The position numbers were made by a program, and so were the translations under genes. Below, piece after piece: positions 15,809-24,335 of a stretch of DNA of 64,000 nt. Under the pieces are notes generated by a model, which had not been told where the DNA came from, did no database searches, and saw only the letters and a list, made by a program, of their open reading frames with translations. The DNA is from CAXBID01 sp963815305 (GTDB lineage Bacteria; Bacteroidota; Bacteroidia; Flavobacteriales; Flavobacteriaceae): assembly GCA_963815305.1 (NCBI GenBank), contig CAWFFW010000001.1, forward strand, positions 3,534,001 through 3,598,000. The letters are read 5' to 3'. The stretch's first letter is position 1, and each line of letters opens with the position of its first letter.

Positions 15809-17899
15809 TTAAAGGTCTTGCGCTTGAATAGCGGTTATAATTACCGTGCTATAAATATCATCGGCAGTACAACCTCTACTTAAATCGTTAACAGGTTTGT
15901 TAAGCCCTTGTAACATGGGGCCAATAGCCAAAGCTCCAGTTTCACGTTGAACCGCTTTGTAGGTGTTGTTTCCAGTATTTAAATCTGGAAATATCAAAAC
16001 ACTTGCTTGTCCTGCTACTTCAGAATCAGGTAATTTACTTTTTCCAATCCGCATATCTACTGCGGCATCATATTGAATGGGCCCTTCAATTTTTAAATCA
16101 GGAGCTAGCTTTTTAGCAATTTCCGTAGCTTTTCTAACCTTGTCTACTTCTTCTCCTTTTCCAGATGCACCAGATGAATAAGAGAGCATGGCTACCTTAG
16201 GCTCGACACCAAAATTTTGAGCTGTTTTTGCTGATGAAATAGCTATTTCTGCTAATTGTTCAGCATTTGGGTTTGGGTTAATGGCACAATCGCCAAAAAT
16301 AGATACGCGATCTTCTAAACACATAAAGAATACAGAGGATACAATATTTACACCTGGTTTTGTTTTTATGAATTGTAAAGCAGGTCGTAAAGTGTGTTGC
16401 GTTGTATGAACCGCACCTGAAACCATGCCGTCAGCATGTCCTTTGTAAATCATCATAGTTCCAAAATAGGATACATCAGACATAGCATCTTTAGCCATAT
16501 CTAAATTGACATCCTTATGTTTTCTGAGTTCATAAAATGTATTTACATAATCATTAAAGTGGGGTGATTTTGTAGGTGAAACAATATTAATTTTATTAAT
16601 ATTTAAAGGAATATCTAGTTTTTCAATACGTTCTATTATTTTTTCTTCTTCTCCAATCAACGTTAAATCTACTACATTGGCATCAATTAATTTCGCAGAG
16701 GCACGTAAAATCCGCTCGTCATATCCTTCAGGTAAAACAATATGTTTTTTGTTTTTTAATGCGCGTTGCAATAATGTATATTGAAACATTCTAGGAGTAA
16801 AAATTCCGGATTTAAAAGTGATTAAATCATTAGCTAGTTTATTGGTGTCTACATGCTTTTCAAATGTGGCAATTGAAGTTTCAATTTTCTCAATATTTTC
16901 AGCATAAATTTTAGATTTTATTTTACCAATAGTGTTTGTAACATGAAATGTACCTTCTTTAGCACTAATTATTGGTACGACGCTTGAAAGTCCTTCTATT
17001 AATTTTAAAATAGGTTCTTCAGGAATTAATCCACCTGTTAAAATAATGCCCGATATTTTAGGGTAATTTTTAGAAATATTGGCTTGTAATGCGCCCAGAA
17101 TAATATCGGCTCTGTCGCCTGGTGTAATGACTAGGGCATCAGCTTTTAAATGCGTTAAGTAATTACGTAACTGCATGGCGCCTACACTAAAGTTGTCAAC
17201 CTGATTGTTAATCATGTCTTTACCAAAAAGAATAGTACCATCAAGCATTTTTAATATTTCTTTTAAGGTAGGACTCGCTAAACTTTTTATTTTTGGGATG
17301 ACACTAATATCAGTCCCGTCATTAATTCGTTTCCCTAGTTGGGTTTTTAAATCCGTCAGATAATCCGGATTAACTTTATTCGTCATTATTGATAAAACAT
17401 CAACTTCATTTTTAAAAGTATCATAAGCTAACTGTACATTATCTAAAATTTCTTTTAAATCTTTACCATCTCCTTGAGATACAATAATAGAAGGAAGTCC
17501 TAAATTTTTAGATATTAAAATATTAATATCTAATTCTAAGCTAGAATTTTCATGCGAGAAATCTGTACCTTCCACAAGTACAAAATCGAAACGTTCTTCA
17601 AGGTGCTTATATTTTTTAATAATTTCGTCAATAACATCGCCAGATTTCCCTTGATTATATAAATCAAGAACTTCATTTCTGGTATATACATATGTTTTTT
17701 TGTAATTAATATCAATATCAAAATAAGAAATCACAGTATTGATATGATTATCCATTTCGCCATCTTCGGTGTCTTCTATTATTGGTCTAAAATAACCTAC
17801 TTTGGCAGTTTTTCCCAAAAGCATACGCATAAGCCCAAGAACAACAACAGATTTTCCGCTATTAGGTTCAATGGTAGCTACATAAATTCCTTTACTCAT
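15809..17899 (-). CDS. pta: Phosphate acetyltransferase, long form
   Basis: Converts acetyl-CoA and phosphate to acetyl phosphate. The protein has 696 residues, so it is the long form. It has an N-terminal P-loop, dethiobiotin-synthetase-like domain (ATIEPNSGKSVVVLGLM), a DRTGG regulatory domain near 215-320, and the C-terminal catalytic PTA domain from about 370. The catalytic part contains VLPEGYDERILRA, SYFGTMMIYKGHADGMVSGA and GPIQYDAAVD. It heads the pta-ackA operon. A -7 type box lies 22 bases upstream. Confidence 0.97.
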   Translation of the reverse strand: MSKGIYVATIEPNSGKSVVVLGLMRMLLGKTAKVGYFRPIIEDTEDGEMDNHINTVISYFDIDINYKKTYVYTRNEVLDLYNQGKSGDVIDEIIKKYKHLEERFDFVLVEGTDFSHENSSLELDINILISKNLGLPSIIVSQGDGKDLKEILDNVQLAYDTFKNEVDVLSIMTNKVNPDYLTDLKTQLGKRINDGTDISVIPKIKSLASPTLKEILKMLDGTILFGKDMINNQVDNFSVGAMQLRNYLTHLKADALVITPGDRADIILGALQANISKNYPKISGIILTGGLIPEEPILKLIEGLSSVVPIISAKEGTFHVTNTIGKIKSKIYAENIEKIETSIATFEKHVDTNKLANDLITFKSGIFTPRMFQYTLLQRALKNKKHIVLPEGYDERILRASAKLIDANVVDLTLIGEEEKIIERIEKLDIPLNINKINIVSPTKSPHFNDYVNTFYELRKHKDVNLDMAKDAMSDVSYFGTMMIYKGHADGMVSGAVHTTQHTLRPALQFIKTKPGVNIVSSVFFMCLEDRVSIFGDCAINPNPNAEQLAEIAISSAKTAQNFGVEPKVAMLSYSSGASGKGEEVDKVRKATEIAKKLAPDLKIEGPIQYDAAVDMRIGKSKLPDSEVAGQASVLIFPDLNTGNNTYKAVQRETGALAIGPMLQGLNKPVNDLSRGCTADDIYSTVIITAIQAQDL

Positions 17900-17920
17900 T
17901 TTAGTGTTTTTGTGATATTA

Positions 17921-17928
17921 CAAAGATA
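17921..17928 (-). promoter_or_regulatory. Candidate -7 box for pta-ackA
   Basis: On the minus strand the bases read TATCTTTG, matching the Bacteroidota -7 consensus TAnnTTTG. The box is 22 bases upstream of the pta start codon. No clear TTG box is seen at the usual distance. Confidence 0.5.
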
Positions 17929-18056
17929 ACATATTGCTTGTTTTAGAAGAAATTGTTAAACTTGGTTTAGTAGTATTGTAACACAAAATTAGCATCTTAA
18001 AGATAAGTTTAAGATGATATTTGTCATGATTTTAATTAAAAAAGTAAGTTTACTTT

Positions 18057-18953
18057 TTACTTGGAAGTCAACCCTCTAAATAAACTTTCTAAACTAGCAT
18101 TTTTTTTATTGAGTTGAAGAATTTTCAATTGGTTATCATGGGCAAAATCAAATACATGAGCGCGCATATCTTCAGAAGTTTTAAACGTAATTTCATAAAC
18201 AAAATCATAGGTGTTTATTACCTTTTCAACTTTCGGAAGTTTTAATAAAAACACATCCTCAACACGATAATCAAACTCAACAATAACCGTTTGTTCTTTT
18301 TCATCACGTAAATCTTTTAGCTTTTTATCGGCAACTATTTCACCTTTATTAATAATAATCACACGGTCGCACATGGCTTCAACTTCTTGCATAATATGAG
18401 TTGATAGAAATACAGTTTTTGTTTCGCCAATAGTCTTTATTAAATTTCTAATATCCACCAATTGGTTGGGGTCTAAACCCGTAGTTGGTTCATCTAAAAT
18501 TAACACGTCAGGGTTATGAAGTAGTGCATTAGCTAAACCTACACGTTGGCGATAGCCTTTTGAGAGTTGTCCAATTTTTTTATGTGCCTCTGAGGCTAAA
18601 CCTGTAAGTTCAATAACGTCGTCAATACGTTGCTTGGAAACCTTATAAATATCAGCATTGAATTTTAAATATTCTCTTACAAAAAGTTCTAAATATAAGG
18701 GATTATGCTCGGGCAAATAGCCCACACTTTGCTGCACTTTTTGCTGATTTTCATCAATGTCAAATCCATTTACTTTAGCTTTACCGCTAGTAGCTTCAAT
18801 GTAAGTGGTTAAAATTTTCATCATGGTTGATTTTCCCGCACCATTAGGGCCCAAAAAACCAACAATTTCTGGTTTGTTTACCTTGAAAGAGATGTTGTTT
18901 AGCGCTTTTTGATTACCGTATAGTTTTGAAATACCAACGACTTCTATCGACAT
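18057..18953 (-). CDS. gldA: Gliding motility ABC transporter ATP-binding protein GldA
   Basis: 298-residue ABC ATPase with Walker A GPNGAGKS (35-42), Q-loop YLPEHNPLYLEL, signature LSKGYRQ (130-136), Walker B LILDEPT (151-157) and H-loop STHIMQEVEA. A C-terminal regulatory extension of about 80 residues follows. The YLPEHNPLY wording and overall length match GldA, which with GldF/GldG membrane subunits is needed for gliding in Flavobacterium. gldF and gldG are not in this window. The gene stands alone here, divergent from the aromatic operon. Confidence 0.85.
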   Translation of the reverse strand: MSIEVVGISKLYGNQKALNNISFKVNKPEIVGFLGPNGAGKSTMMKILTTYIEATSGKAKVNGFDIDENQQKVQQSVGYLPEHNPLYLELFVREYLKFNADIYKVSKQRIDDVIELTGLASEAHKKIGQLSKGYRQRVGLANALLHNPDVLILDEPTTGLDPNQLVDIRNLIKTIGETKTVFLSTHIMQEVEAMCDRVIIINKGEIVADKKLKDLRDEKEQTVIVEFDYRVEDVFLLKLPKVEKVINTYDFVYEITFKTSEDMRAHVFDFAHDNQLKILQLNKKNASLESLFRGLTSK

Positions 18954-18970
18954 ATTTAAATTTCTTTGTT

Positions 18971-18978
18971 CAAAAATA
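18971..18978 (-). promoter_or_regulatory. Candidate -7 box for gldA
   Basis: The minus strand reads TATTTTTG, matching TAnnTTTG, 18 bases upstream of the gldA start. This implies a very short leader. No -33 TTG is evident. Confidence 0.4.
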
Positions 18979-19059
18979 ATGATTATCTAACGTAAAGCGA
19001 AGATTCTTGTAAAATCTTTAAATCTTTTAAAAAAAAAATAAAAAAGCTTTTATTGTATT

Positions 19060-19088
19060 TTGATTTCTTAATAAATTAATTACTTTAG
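19060..19088 (+). promoter_or_regulatory. Candidate promoter for the aromatic operon leader
   Basis: TTG at 19060-19062 and TACTTTAG at 19081-19088 are separated by 18 bases. The second box is one base away from the TAnnTTTG consensus. A transcript from here would begin only a few bases before the leader peptide ATG at 19099. Confidence 0.4.
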
Positions 19089-19098
19089 CCACATAATT

Positions 19099-19182
19099 AT
19101 GACAATGACAGTATATTATACATTTTTTAGTACTTGGTTTTATTTCTTTTTTAGCAAAGAAATCGAGGCGTTGTATGTATAA
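19099..19182 (+). CDS. Phe/Tyr-rich leader peptide of the aromatic amino acid operon
   Basis: A 27-codon open frame reads MTMTVYYTFFSTWFYFFFSK and then EIEALYV. It holds 6 Phe, 4 Tyr and 1 Trp, with the cluster FFSTWFYFFF in the middle. It lies between a candidate promoter and a strong intrinsic terminator, directly before prephenate dehydratase. This composition and placement are those of a leader peptide whose translation senses charged tRNA-Phe (and perhaps tRNA-Tyr). It is too short to have been called as a normal gene. Confidence 0.85.
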   Translation: MTMTVYYTFFSTWFYFFFSKEIEALYV

Positions 19183-19236
19183 TTTATAACTATAAATTAA
19201 AATATAAGTCTCGATGAAAATCGAGACTTTTTTTTG
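19142..19236 (+). promoter_or_regulatory. Ribosome-dependent transcription attenuator
   Basis: Three mutually exclusive hairpins can be drawn. Pause hairpin: ATTTCTTT (19142-19149) with AAAGAAAT (19156-19163), built on the Phe codons. Antiterminator: ATCGAGGC (19162-19169) with GTCTCGAT (19208-19215), eight pairs including one G-T wobble. Terminator: AAGTCTCGAT (19206-19215) with ATCGAGACTT (19220-19229), a GAAA loop and a T run to 19235. A ribosome stalled on the Phe/Tyr codons would cover the first arm and free the antiterminator. Confidence 0.85.
19206..19236 (+). terminator. Attenuator terminator before prephenate dehydratase
   Basis: A perfect 10-base-pair stem AAGTCTCGAT/ATCGAGACTT closes a GAAA tetraloop and is followed by a run of T. 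It lies 25 bases before the first structural gene of the operon, so it must be conditional. Confidence 0.9.
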
Positions 19237-19261
19237 TTAACACATTATTGAACACATAAAA

Positions 19262-20089
19262 TTGATTAATACCGTAGCTATACAAGGCGTAAAAGGATCT
19301 TTTCATCACATTGTTTCGCAGCAATTTTTTGACAAACCTGTTAAAACTATCGACTGTCTAACTTTTGATAGGGTTGTAGATTCTTTAATTACAGAAGAAT
19401 GTGATGCCGCCATAATGGCTTTAGAAAACTCTATTGCAGGTTCAATTATTCCTAATTACGCTTTAATTGATAAATATAATCTTCACGTTGTTGGAGAACA
19501 TTATTTAGATATACAGCATAATTTAATGGTTTTACCAAATCAAAGTATTTCAGATATAAAAGAAGTATACTCGCATCCTATGGCACTATTGCAGTGTAAA
19601 GAATTTTTTAAAAATCATCCACATATAAAACTGGTTGAGGATAAAGATACCGCAGAGGTTGCAGAACGTATTAAAAAAAACAATTTAAAAGGTATTGGTG
19701 CTATTGCAAGTGTTTTGGCGGCTGAAATATTTCAACTTGAAATTTTAGCGTATAGCATTCAAACTATAAAGCATAACGAAACCCGTTTTGCTATTGTAAA
19801 AAGAACCAATTCTGAGGGATTAAAAAGCGAGATAAACAAAGCTTCAGTAAAATTTGAAACTGATCATAAACGTGGAAGTTTGGCTACAATTTTAAATGTG
19901 ATGAGTGATTGTAAAATGAATTTAACAAAAATTCAATCATTACCCATAGTTGAAACACCTTGGAAATATGCCTTTTTTGTTGATGTTACATTTGAAGACT
20001 ATAAAGATTTTGAAAAAGCAAAATCAATAATTAAAATAATGGCAGAAAATTTTAAAATTTTAGGCGAATACAAAAATGCCAAGATATGA
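19262..20089 (+). CDS. pheA: Prephenate dehydratase with ACT domain
   Basis: Converts prephenate to phenylpyruvate for phenylalanine synthesis. The protein has 275 residues from a TTG start; no in-frame ATG precedes it. The catalytic domain covers roughly 1-180 with ALENSIAGSI and the TRF motif at 174-176 (HNETRFAIV). The C-terminal ACT domain, which would bind Phe, has the GSLATILNVMSDCKMNLTKI motif. There is no fused chorismate mutase; that activity is in the DAHP synthase gene at 22448. It follows the attenuator and overlaps the next gene by 4 bases. Confidence 0.95.
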   Translation: MINTVAIQGVKGSFHHIVSQQFFDKPVKTIDCLTFDRVVDSLITEECDAAIMALENSIAGSIIPNYALIDKYNLHVVGEHYLDIQHNLMVLPNQSISDIKEVYSHPMALLQCKEFFKNHPHIKLVEDKDTAEVAERIKKNNLKGIGAIASVLAAEIFQLEILAYSIQTIKHNETRFAIVKRTNSEGLKSEINKASVKFETDHKRGSLATILNVMSDCKMNLTKIQSLPIVETPWKYAFFVDVTFEDYKDFEKAKSIIKIMAENFKILGEYKNAKI

Positions 20090-21231
20090 TTGATGTAGCA
20101 GATAGATTGCATAGCGTTGAAGAGTACTACTTCTCTAAAAAATTAAGAGAGGTTAATTTGCTTATTGCTAGCGGAAAGCCTGTAATTAACTTAGGTATTG
20201 GTAGCCCAGATATGCAGCCACCACAAAAGGTAATTGATGCGTTAACGGAAGGTTTACTAAGCCCCATTGCACATAAATACCAAAGTTACCAAGGGTTACC
20301 AGAATTAAGGCAAGCAATAGCAAGTTTTTATAAAACGCATTATCAAGTTAATTTAAGTCCGAATACCGAAATACTGCCATTAATGGGAAGTAAAGAAGGT
20401 ATTATGCATATTTCAATGACCTATTTAAACAAGGGAGATGAAGTTTTAATCCCAAATCCTGGATATCCAACCTACCAATCGGTTACGAATTTACTGGAAG
20501 CAAAACCTGTGTTTTACGAATTGGATGCTAAAAATAATTGGCTCCCAGATTTAAAAGCTTTAGAGAAAATGGATTTGCGTCAAGTGAAGTTAATGTGGGT
20601 TAACTATCCGCATATGCCAACGGGTGCAAGACCAAATAAATATATTTTTGAAGATTTAGTAGCGTTTGCAAAACGTCATGATATTTTAATAGTAAACGAC
20701 AATCCGTACAGTTTTGTTTTGAATGAAAACCCAACAAGTATTTTAAGTGTTGAAGGCGCAAAAGAGGTATGTTTGGAATTGAATTCGTTGAGTAAGACCT
20801 TTAATATGGCAGGTTGGCGCGTAGGTATGGTAGTTGGAGATCATGTGCATATCAATAATATTTTAAAAGTAAAAAGTAATATGGATTCTGGGATGTTTTA
20901 CGGCATTCAAAAAGGCGCTATTGAAGCTTTGAAATGTTCAAACATGTGGTTTGCAACCTTAAATAATGTATACAGAGAACGACGCGATTTGGTTTGGAAA
21001 CTAGCCGAAGCATTAAATTGTACTTACGATAAAAATGCGACAGGACTTTTTGTTTGGGCAAAATTACCAGCGTTTGTAAAAGCTGAAGAGTTTATAGATT
21101 TAATACTTAAAGAGAATCATATATTTATAACACCAGGAACTATTTTTGGTAGTAAGGGCGAGGGTTATATTCGTTTTTCTTTATGTGCGCAAACTGAAGA
21201 TTTAGAAGAGGCGATTGCGCGAGTTAGTTAG
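20086..21231 (+). CDS. Class I/II aminotransferase, likely aromatic amino acid aminotransferase
   Basis: 381-residue PLP enzyme of aminotransferase fold type I. Visible motifs are NLGIGSPDMQPP, NPGYPTYQ, NYPHMPTG (173-180, a variant of NPxNPTG), NDNPYSF and the PLP lysine K237 in NSLSKTFNMAGWR. It starts within the stop of pheA (ATGA). Position between prephenate dehydratase and prephenate dehydrogenase suggests that it transaminates phenylpyruvate and hydroxyphenylpyruvate. Aspartate or diaminopimelate substrates cannot be excluded from sequence alone. Confidence 0.85.
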   Translation: MIDVADRLHSVEEYYFSKKLREVNLLIASGKPVINLGIGSPDMQPPQKVIDALTEGLLSPIAHKYQSYQGLPELRQAIASFYKTHYQVNLSPNTEILPLMGSKEGIMHISMTYLNKGDEVLIPNPGYPTYQSVTNLLEAKPVFYELDAKNNWLPDLKALEKMDLRQVKLMWVNYPHMPTGARPNKYIFEDLVAFAKRHDILIVNDNPYSFVLNENPTSILSVEGAKEVCLELNSLSKTFNMAGWRVGMVVGDHVHINNILKVKSNMDSGMFYGIQKGAIEALKCSNMWFATLNNVYRERRDLVWKLAEALNCTYDKNATGLFVWAKLPAFVKAEEFIDLILKENHIFITPGTIFGSKGEGYIRFSLCAQTEDLEEAIARVS

Positions 21232-21329
21232 TTTGTAATATTCAGTTGCAGTAAACAGTTGCTAGGGTTACGAATAATAAAAGTAAAATAAAAAAGGACA
21301 ATAATATAAAAGTGATTTACGGGTAATAG

Positions 21330-21361
21330 TTCCCTCTCCTTTGGAGAGGATTAGGAAAAGG
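21330..21361. repeat. CCCTCTCCTTTGGAGAGG repeat before tyrA
   Basis: CCCTCTCCTTTGGAGAGG is a palindrome with arms CTCTCC and GGAGAG, followed by ATTAGGAAAAGG, ending 4 bases before the tyrA ATG. It is the same repeat family as at 1198, 11769 and 25353. Confidence 0.6.
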
Positions 21362-21365
21362 CTTT

Positions 21366-22214
21366 ATGAAAAATATATATTCAATAGGGGTTGGTTTAAT
21401 TGGTGGAAGTCTTGCTTTAGATATCAAAAAGCAAAATCCAGATGTCGTTATTCATGGGATAAGCAGAAAAGAAGCCACCCTCGATAAAGCATTAGCGCTT
21501 AAATTAATTGATAAAAAAGCCACTTTAGAGGATATTAAGCATGCCGATTTGGTTATTATTTCTATACCTGTTGATGCCACAGTTAAAATGTTACCCACCG
21601 TTTTAGATTTAATTTCAGATTATGGGCTGGTGGTTGACGCAGGTTCAACGAAAGCGGATATTTGTAAAGCTGTTGAAAACCATCCTAATCGCAGGAATTT
21701 TTTAGCGATGCATCCTATTGCTGGTACAGAACATTCAGGACCAGAAGCTGCTATATATGGTTTGTTTGAAGGTAAAACTAATATTGTTTGTGAGGTTGAG
21801 AAAACCACATTTAAACTTCAAGAAAAGGCCTTAAAGTTGTTTACAGATATTGGAATGCGTATTCGCTATATGAATCCTGAAGCGCATGATAAACACATAG
21901 CTTATATGTCGCATTTATCGCATATCAGTTCATTTATGTTGGGTAAAACGGTTATTGAAAAAGAGAAAAACGAACGTGATATTTTTGATATGGCTGGAAG
22001 TGGATTTGCTTCAACGGTACGTTTAGCTAAAAGTTCGCCTGAAATGTGGACGCCTATATTTAAACAAAATAAAACTAATGTTATTGAAACATTAGAGGAG
22101 TATATAAATAATTTAACTCATTTTAAAGAGCTGATGAAGGATGATAATTTTGAGGCTATTTATGATGAGATGAAAAATACCAATCGTATCAAGGATATAA
22201 TAGGTCCCTCCTAA
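21366..22214 (+). CDS. tyrA: Prephenate dehydrogenase
   Basis: NAD(P)-dependent oxidative decarboxylation of prephenate to 4-hydroxyphenylpyruvate, the tyrosine branch. The protein has 282 residues. The dinucleotide motif GVGLIGGSLA is at 8-17, and conserved family segments MHPIAGTEHSGP and HDKHIAYMSHLSH follow. The 3' end runs into a C/G-rich repeat that contributes the last two codons and the stop, so the extreme C-terminus is probably not conserved. Confidence 0.94.
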   Translation: MKNIYSIGVGLIGGSLALDIKKQNPDVVIHGISRKEATLDKALALKLIDKKATLEDIKHADLVIISIPVDATVKMLPTVLDLISDYGLVVDAGSTKADICKAVENHPNRRNFLAMHPIAGTEHSGPEAAIYGLFEGKTNIVCEVEKTTFKLQEKALKLFTDIGMRIRYMNPEAHDKHIAYMSHLSHISSFMLGKTVIEKEKNERDIFDMAGSGFASTVRLAKSSPEMWTPIFKQNKTNVIETLEEYINNLTHFKELMKDDNFEAIYDEMKNTNRIKDIIGPS

Positions 22215-22284
22215 CCTCCCCGAAGGGGAGGAATTGTTTTGCGGAGGAGTAAGTGTTACCCTCCTTTGGAGGGGCTAGGGGAGG
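22203..22284. repeat. Tandem C/G-rich palindromes after tyrA
   Basis: Two C/G-rich palindromes lie side by side: CCTCCCCGAAGGGGAGG and CCCTCCTTTGGAGGGG, the latter followed by CTAGGGGAGG. The first overlaps the tyrA stop codon. They belong to the same family as the repeats that precede several start codons in this window. Confidence 0.65.
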
Positions 22285-22286
22285 CT

Positions 22287-22378
22287 TTTGCGTTAGGGAT
22301 TGTATTGGAAAGCCCACAGCGACCTTTTGGGAGCGAGGACTTGGAACGTAAAGCCCGACCTTTGTGGTAACGCCCAAA
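22287..22378. repeat. ~100 bp intergenic repeat with GCGTTA/TAACGC ends (copy 2)
   Basis: It starts TTTGCGTTAGGGATTG and ends AAAGCCCGACCTTTGTGG plus TAACGCCCAAAG, as in copy 1 at 11653. The middle differs and carries GCGACCTTTTGGGAGCGAGG. Head and tail are conserved while the centre varies, as expected if the ends pair and matter. It lies in the tyrA to DAHP synthase gap. Confidence 0.7.
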
Positions 22379-22447
22379 GTTTTAAAATTAAATGAGTAAA
22401 AAATAAGTATTAAACGTAATAGCCTCGTGGCTAAATATTAAGTAAAA

Positions 22448-23530
22448 ATGGAAAATAAAAAAGAAATGAGAACCTGGTTAGATGATTTAAATTTAGATCA
22501 TCCATTGGTAATTGCTGGCCCATGTAGTGCTGAAACTGAGGAACAAGTTTTGCGAATTGCGCATGAGTTAAAAGATACCGACGTTAGTTATTTTAGAGCT
22601 GGTATCTGGAAACCAAGAACACGCCCAGGTATGTTTGAAGGTGTTGGCGCATTAGGTTTAAAATGGCTACAAAAGGTGAAAGCTGAAACTGGTATGAAAG
22701 TTTGTACTGAGGTTGCTAACGCTGCGCATGTAAAACTAGCTTTAGAGCATGATGTAGATTTACTTTGGATTGGAGCACGATCTACAGTAAGTCCTTTTAT
22801 AATGCAAGAAATTGCAGATGCTTTAAAGGGCACTGACAAACCCGTATTGATAAAAAACCCAGTAAACCCAGATTTAGCATTGTGGTTAGGTGGTATTGAA
22901 AGAATATACAAATCTGGAGTTAAAAATATTGGAGCCATTCATAGAGGGTTTTCAACGTACCAGAAAACTAAATATAGAAATATACCAGAATGGCAGTTGG
23001 CTATTGAGTTTCAAAATAAGTTTCCAGACATTCCCTTAATTAATGATCCATCACACATTACTGGTAAGCGGGATATGGTTTTTGATGTGTGCCAAACAGC
23101 TTTGGATTTGAATTTTGATGGATTAATGATTGAAACACATTTTGATCCTGAAAATGCATGGAGTGATGCAGCACAACAAGTAACACCATCTACTTTAGTT
23201 CAAATTATGAAAGATTTAAAAATTAGAAAGGAAACTAATGCAGAAGAGGAATATAATAGTTCGTTAGATAATTTAAGAGCTCAAATTGATGTTGTTGATA
23301 ACCAAATATTAGAATTATTAGGAAATCGTATGAAGACATCTGATAGTATTGGGGCATTAAAAAAACAAAAAAATGTAGCTGTTCTTCAGTCTAAACGTTG
23401 GAACGAGATTTTAGGGAAAATGGTTTTAGAGGGTGAGCAACATGGTTTAAGTGAAGAGTTTATTTTAAAAATGTTTAAAGCTATACACCAAGAATCTATT
23501 AATCATCAAGAGAAAGTGATTAATGGATAG
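22448..23530 (+). CDS. Bifunctional DAHP synthase (type I-beta) / chorismate mutase
   Basis: Makes DAHP from phosphoenolpyruvate and erythrose 4-phosphate and also converts chorismate to prephenate. The protein has 360 residues. The synthase part (about 1-260) has AGPCSAET (23-30), KPRTRPGMFEG (55-65) and the metal-site NDPSHITGKRD. The C-terminal 90 residues form an AroQ-type all-helical chorismate mutase (LDNLRAQIDVVDNQILELL, SKRWNEIL). The mutase domain probably doubles as the feedback sensor. Last gene of the aromatic operon, with a terminator 20 bases on. Confidence 0.95.
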   Translation: MENKKEMRTWLDDLNLDHPLVIAGPCSAETEEQVLRIAHELKDTDVSYFRAGIWKPRTRPGMFEGVGALGLKWLQKVKAETGMKVCTEVANAAHVKLALEHDVDLLWIGARSTVSPFIMQEIADALKGTDKPVLIKNPVNPDLALWLGGIERIYKSGVKNIGAIHRGFSTYQKTKYRNIPEWQLAIEFQNKFPDIPLINDPSHITGKRDMVFDVCQTALDLNFDGLMIETHFDPENAWSDAAQQVTPSTLVQIMKDLKIRKETNAEEEYNSSLDNLRAQIDVVDNQILELLGNRMKTSDSIGALKKQKNVAVLQSKRWNEILGKMVLEGEQHGLSEEFILKMFKAIHQESINHQEKVING

Positions 23531-23550
23531 TTTTAGATTATACAATAATA

Positions 23551-23582
23551 ATAAAAGGCTCGCATTTGCGAGCCTTTTATTA
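23551..23582. terminator. Bidirectional intrinsic terminator after the aromatic operon
   Basis: ATAAAAGGCTCGC and GCGAGCCTTTTAT form a 13-base-pair stem around ATTT. A/T runs on both sides let it serve both the plus-strand operon and the convergent gene at 23599. Confidence 0.9.
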
Positions 23583-23598
23583 TATAAACTATTTTGGA

Positions 23599-24249
23599 CT
23601 AATCATTTTTGGTATAGGCTAATCGTCTTGACGCTTTTCTCATCAATGTATTTATTAAATCTTCAGGTGAGCTTCCAATACTACCTCTTACTTTTTTATT
23701 GTAATTCCATAGCAAAACACCATCTTCGGCATTATGAACACTCATATTTATTACTGCGTTGTTAGTTGATCCCCAGAAACCTATAAGTAAACCAAGGGCA
23801 ACAGATGCTCCCTCAGACATGGGTTTATTGGTTTCAAACTCACCAGAAATTACAGCATCAACTTCAAGAATATTTGCTAGTTCTTGAGGAGTATAATCAG
23901 TTATATTATCATAGCTAATATCATTTCTTTTAAGCAAAGCGGTTGTTACTTTTGGATCTTGTACCTCTAAGTTTTGTAGTTTTCCTCTTTTTTTTCTTTT
24001 TAGAAACCATGAATACATAGCTGTTTGTAAGCCTTCGCCTTCTGATTTTTCAATTTTATAAAGTTGATCGTTAGTCATATCTTTCATTTGTTTAGGTCTT
24101 AATTTAACCTGTGTTTTGAAAGGAACTACGGCTATTATTTTATGACCTTTTGCAATGTCATCAAAATCTGGATTTTCATATAAGTTAGTTTGAGATTGAA
24201 GATTTAGAATAAAAGTTAAAATAAAAATTGAAGACAATAATTGTTTCAT
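23599..24249 (-). CDS. Exported protein of unknown function
   Basis: 216 residues with a signal peptide (MKQLLSSIFILTFILNLQSQ). The body starts KIIAVVPFKTQVKLRPKQM and contains NILEVDAVISGEFETNKPMS, a short glycine-rich hydrophobic stretch (ASVALGLLIGFWG), then AEDGVLLWNYNKKVRGSIGS. The layout is reminiscent of periplasmic GNA1162/LpoB/CsgG-like proteins that combine a nucleotide-binding-like fold with 'dependence on level' strands. That similarity is only an impression. It is a single gene, convergent with the aromatic operon. Confidence 0.6.
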   Translation of the reverse strand: MKQLLSSIFILTFILNLQSQTNLYENPDFDDIAKGHKIIAVVPFKTQVKLRPKQMKDMTNDQLYKIEKSEGEGLQTAMYSWFLKRKKRGKLQNLEVQDPKVTTALLKRNDISYDNITDYTPQELANILEVDAVISGEFETNKPMSEGASVALGLLIGFWGSTNNAVINMSVHNAEDGVLLWNYNKKVRGSIGSSPEDLINTLMRKASRRLAYTKND

Positions 24250-24335
24250 GTTGTTGAGATTTTAAAATTAAGAAGCTAATTTATAATTTTTCGTACAAGT
24301 AAAATTATTATTTTAAATTACTTTTGGAAAATATT

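Noticed and set aside
22588..22938. Minus-strand open frame of 116 codons within DAHP synthase
   Set aside because: Antisense to a highly conserved catalytic domain; the composition is that of a reverse complement of coding DNA.
23523..23765. Plus-strand open frame of 80 codons after DAHP synthase
   Set aside because: It runs through the bidirectional terminator and lies antisense to the exported protein at 23599.
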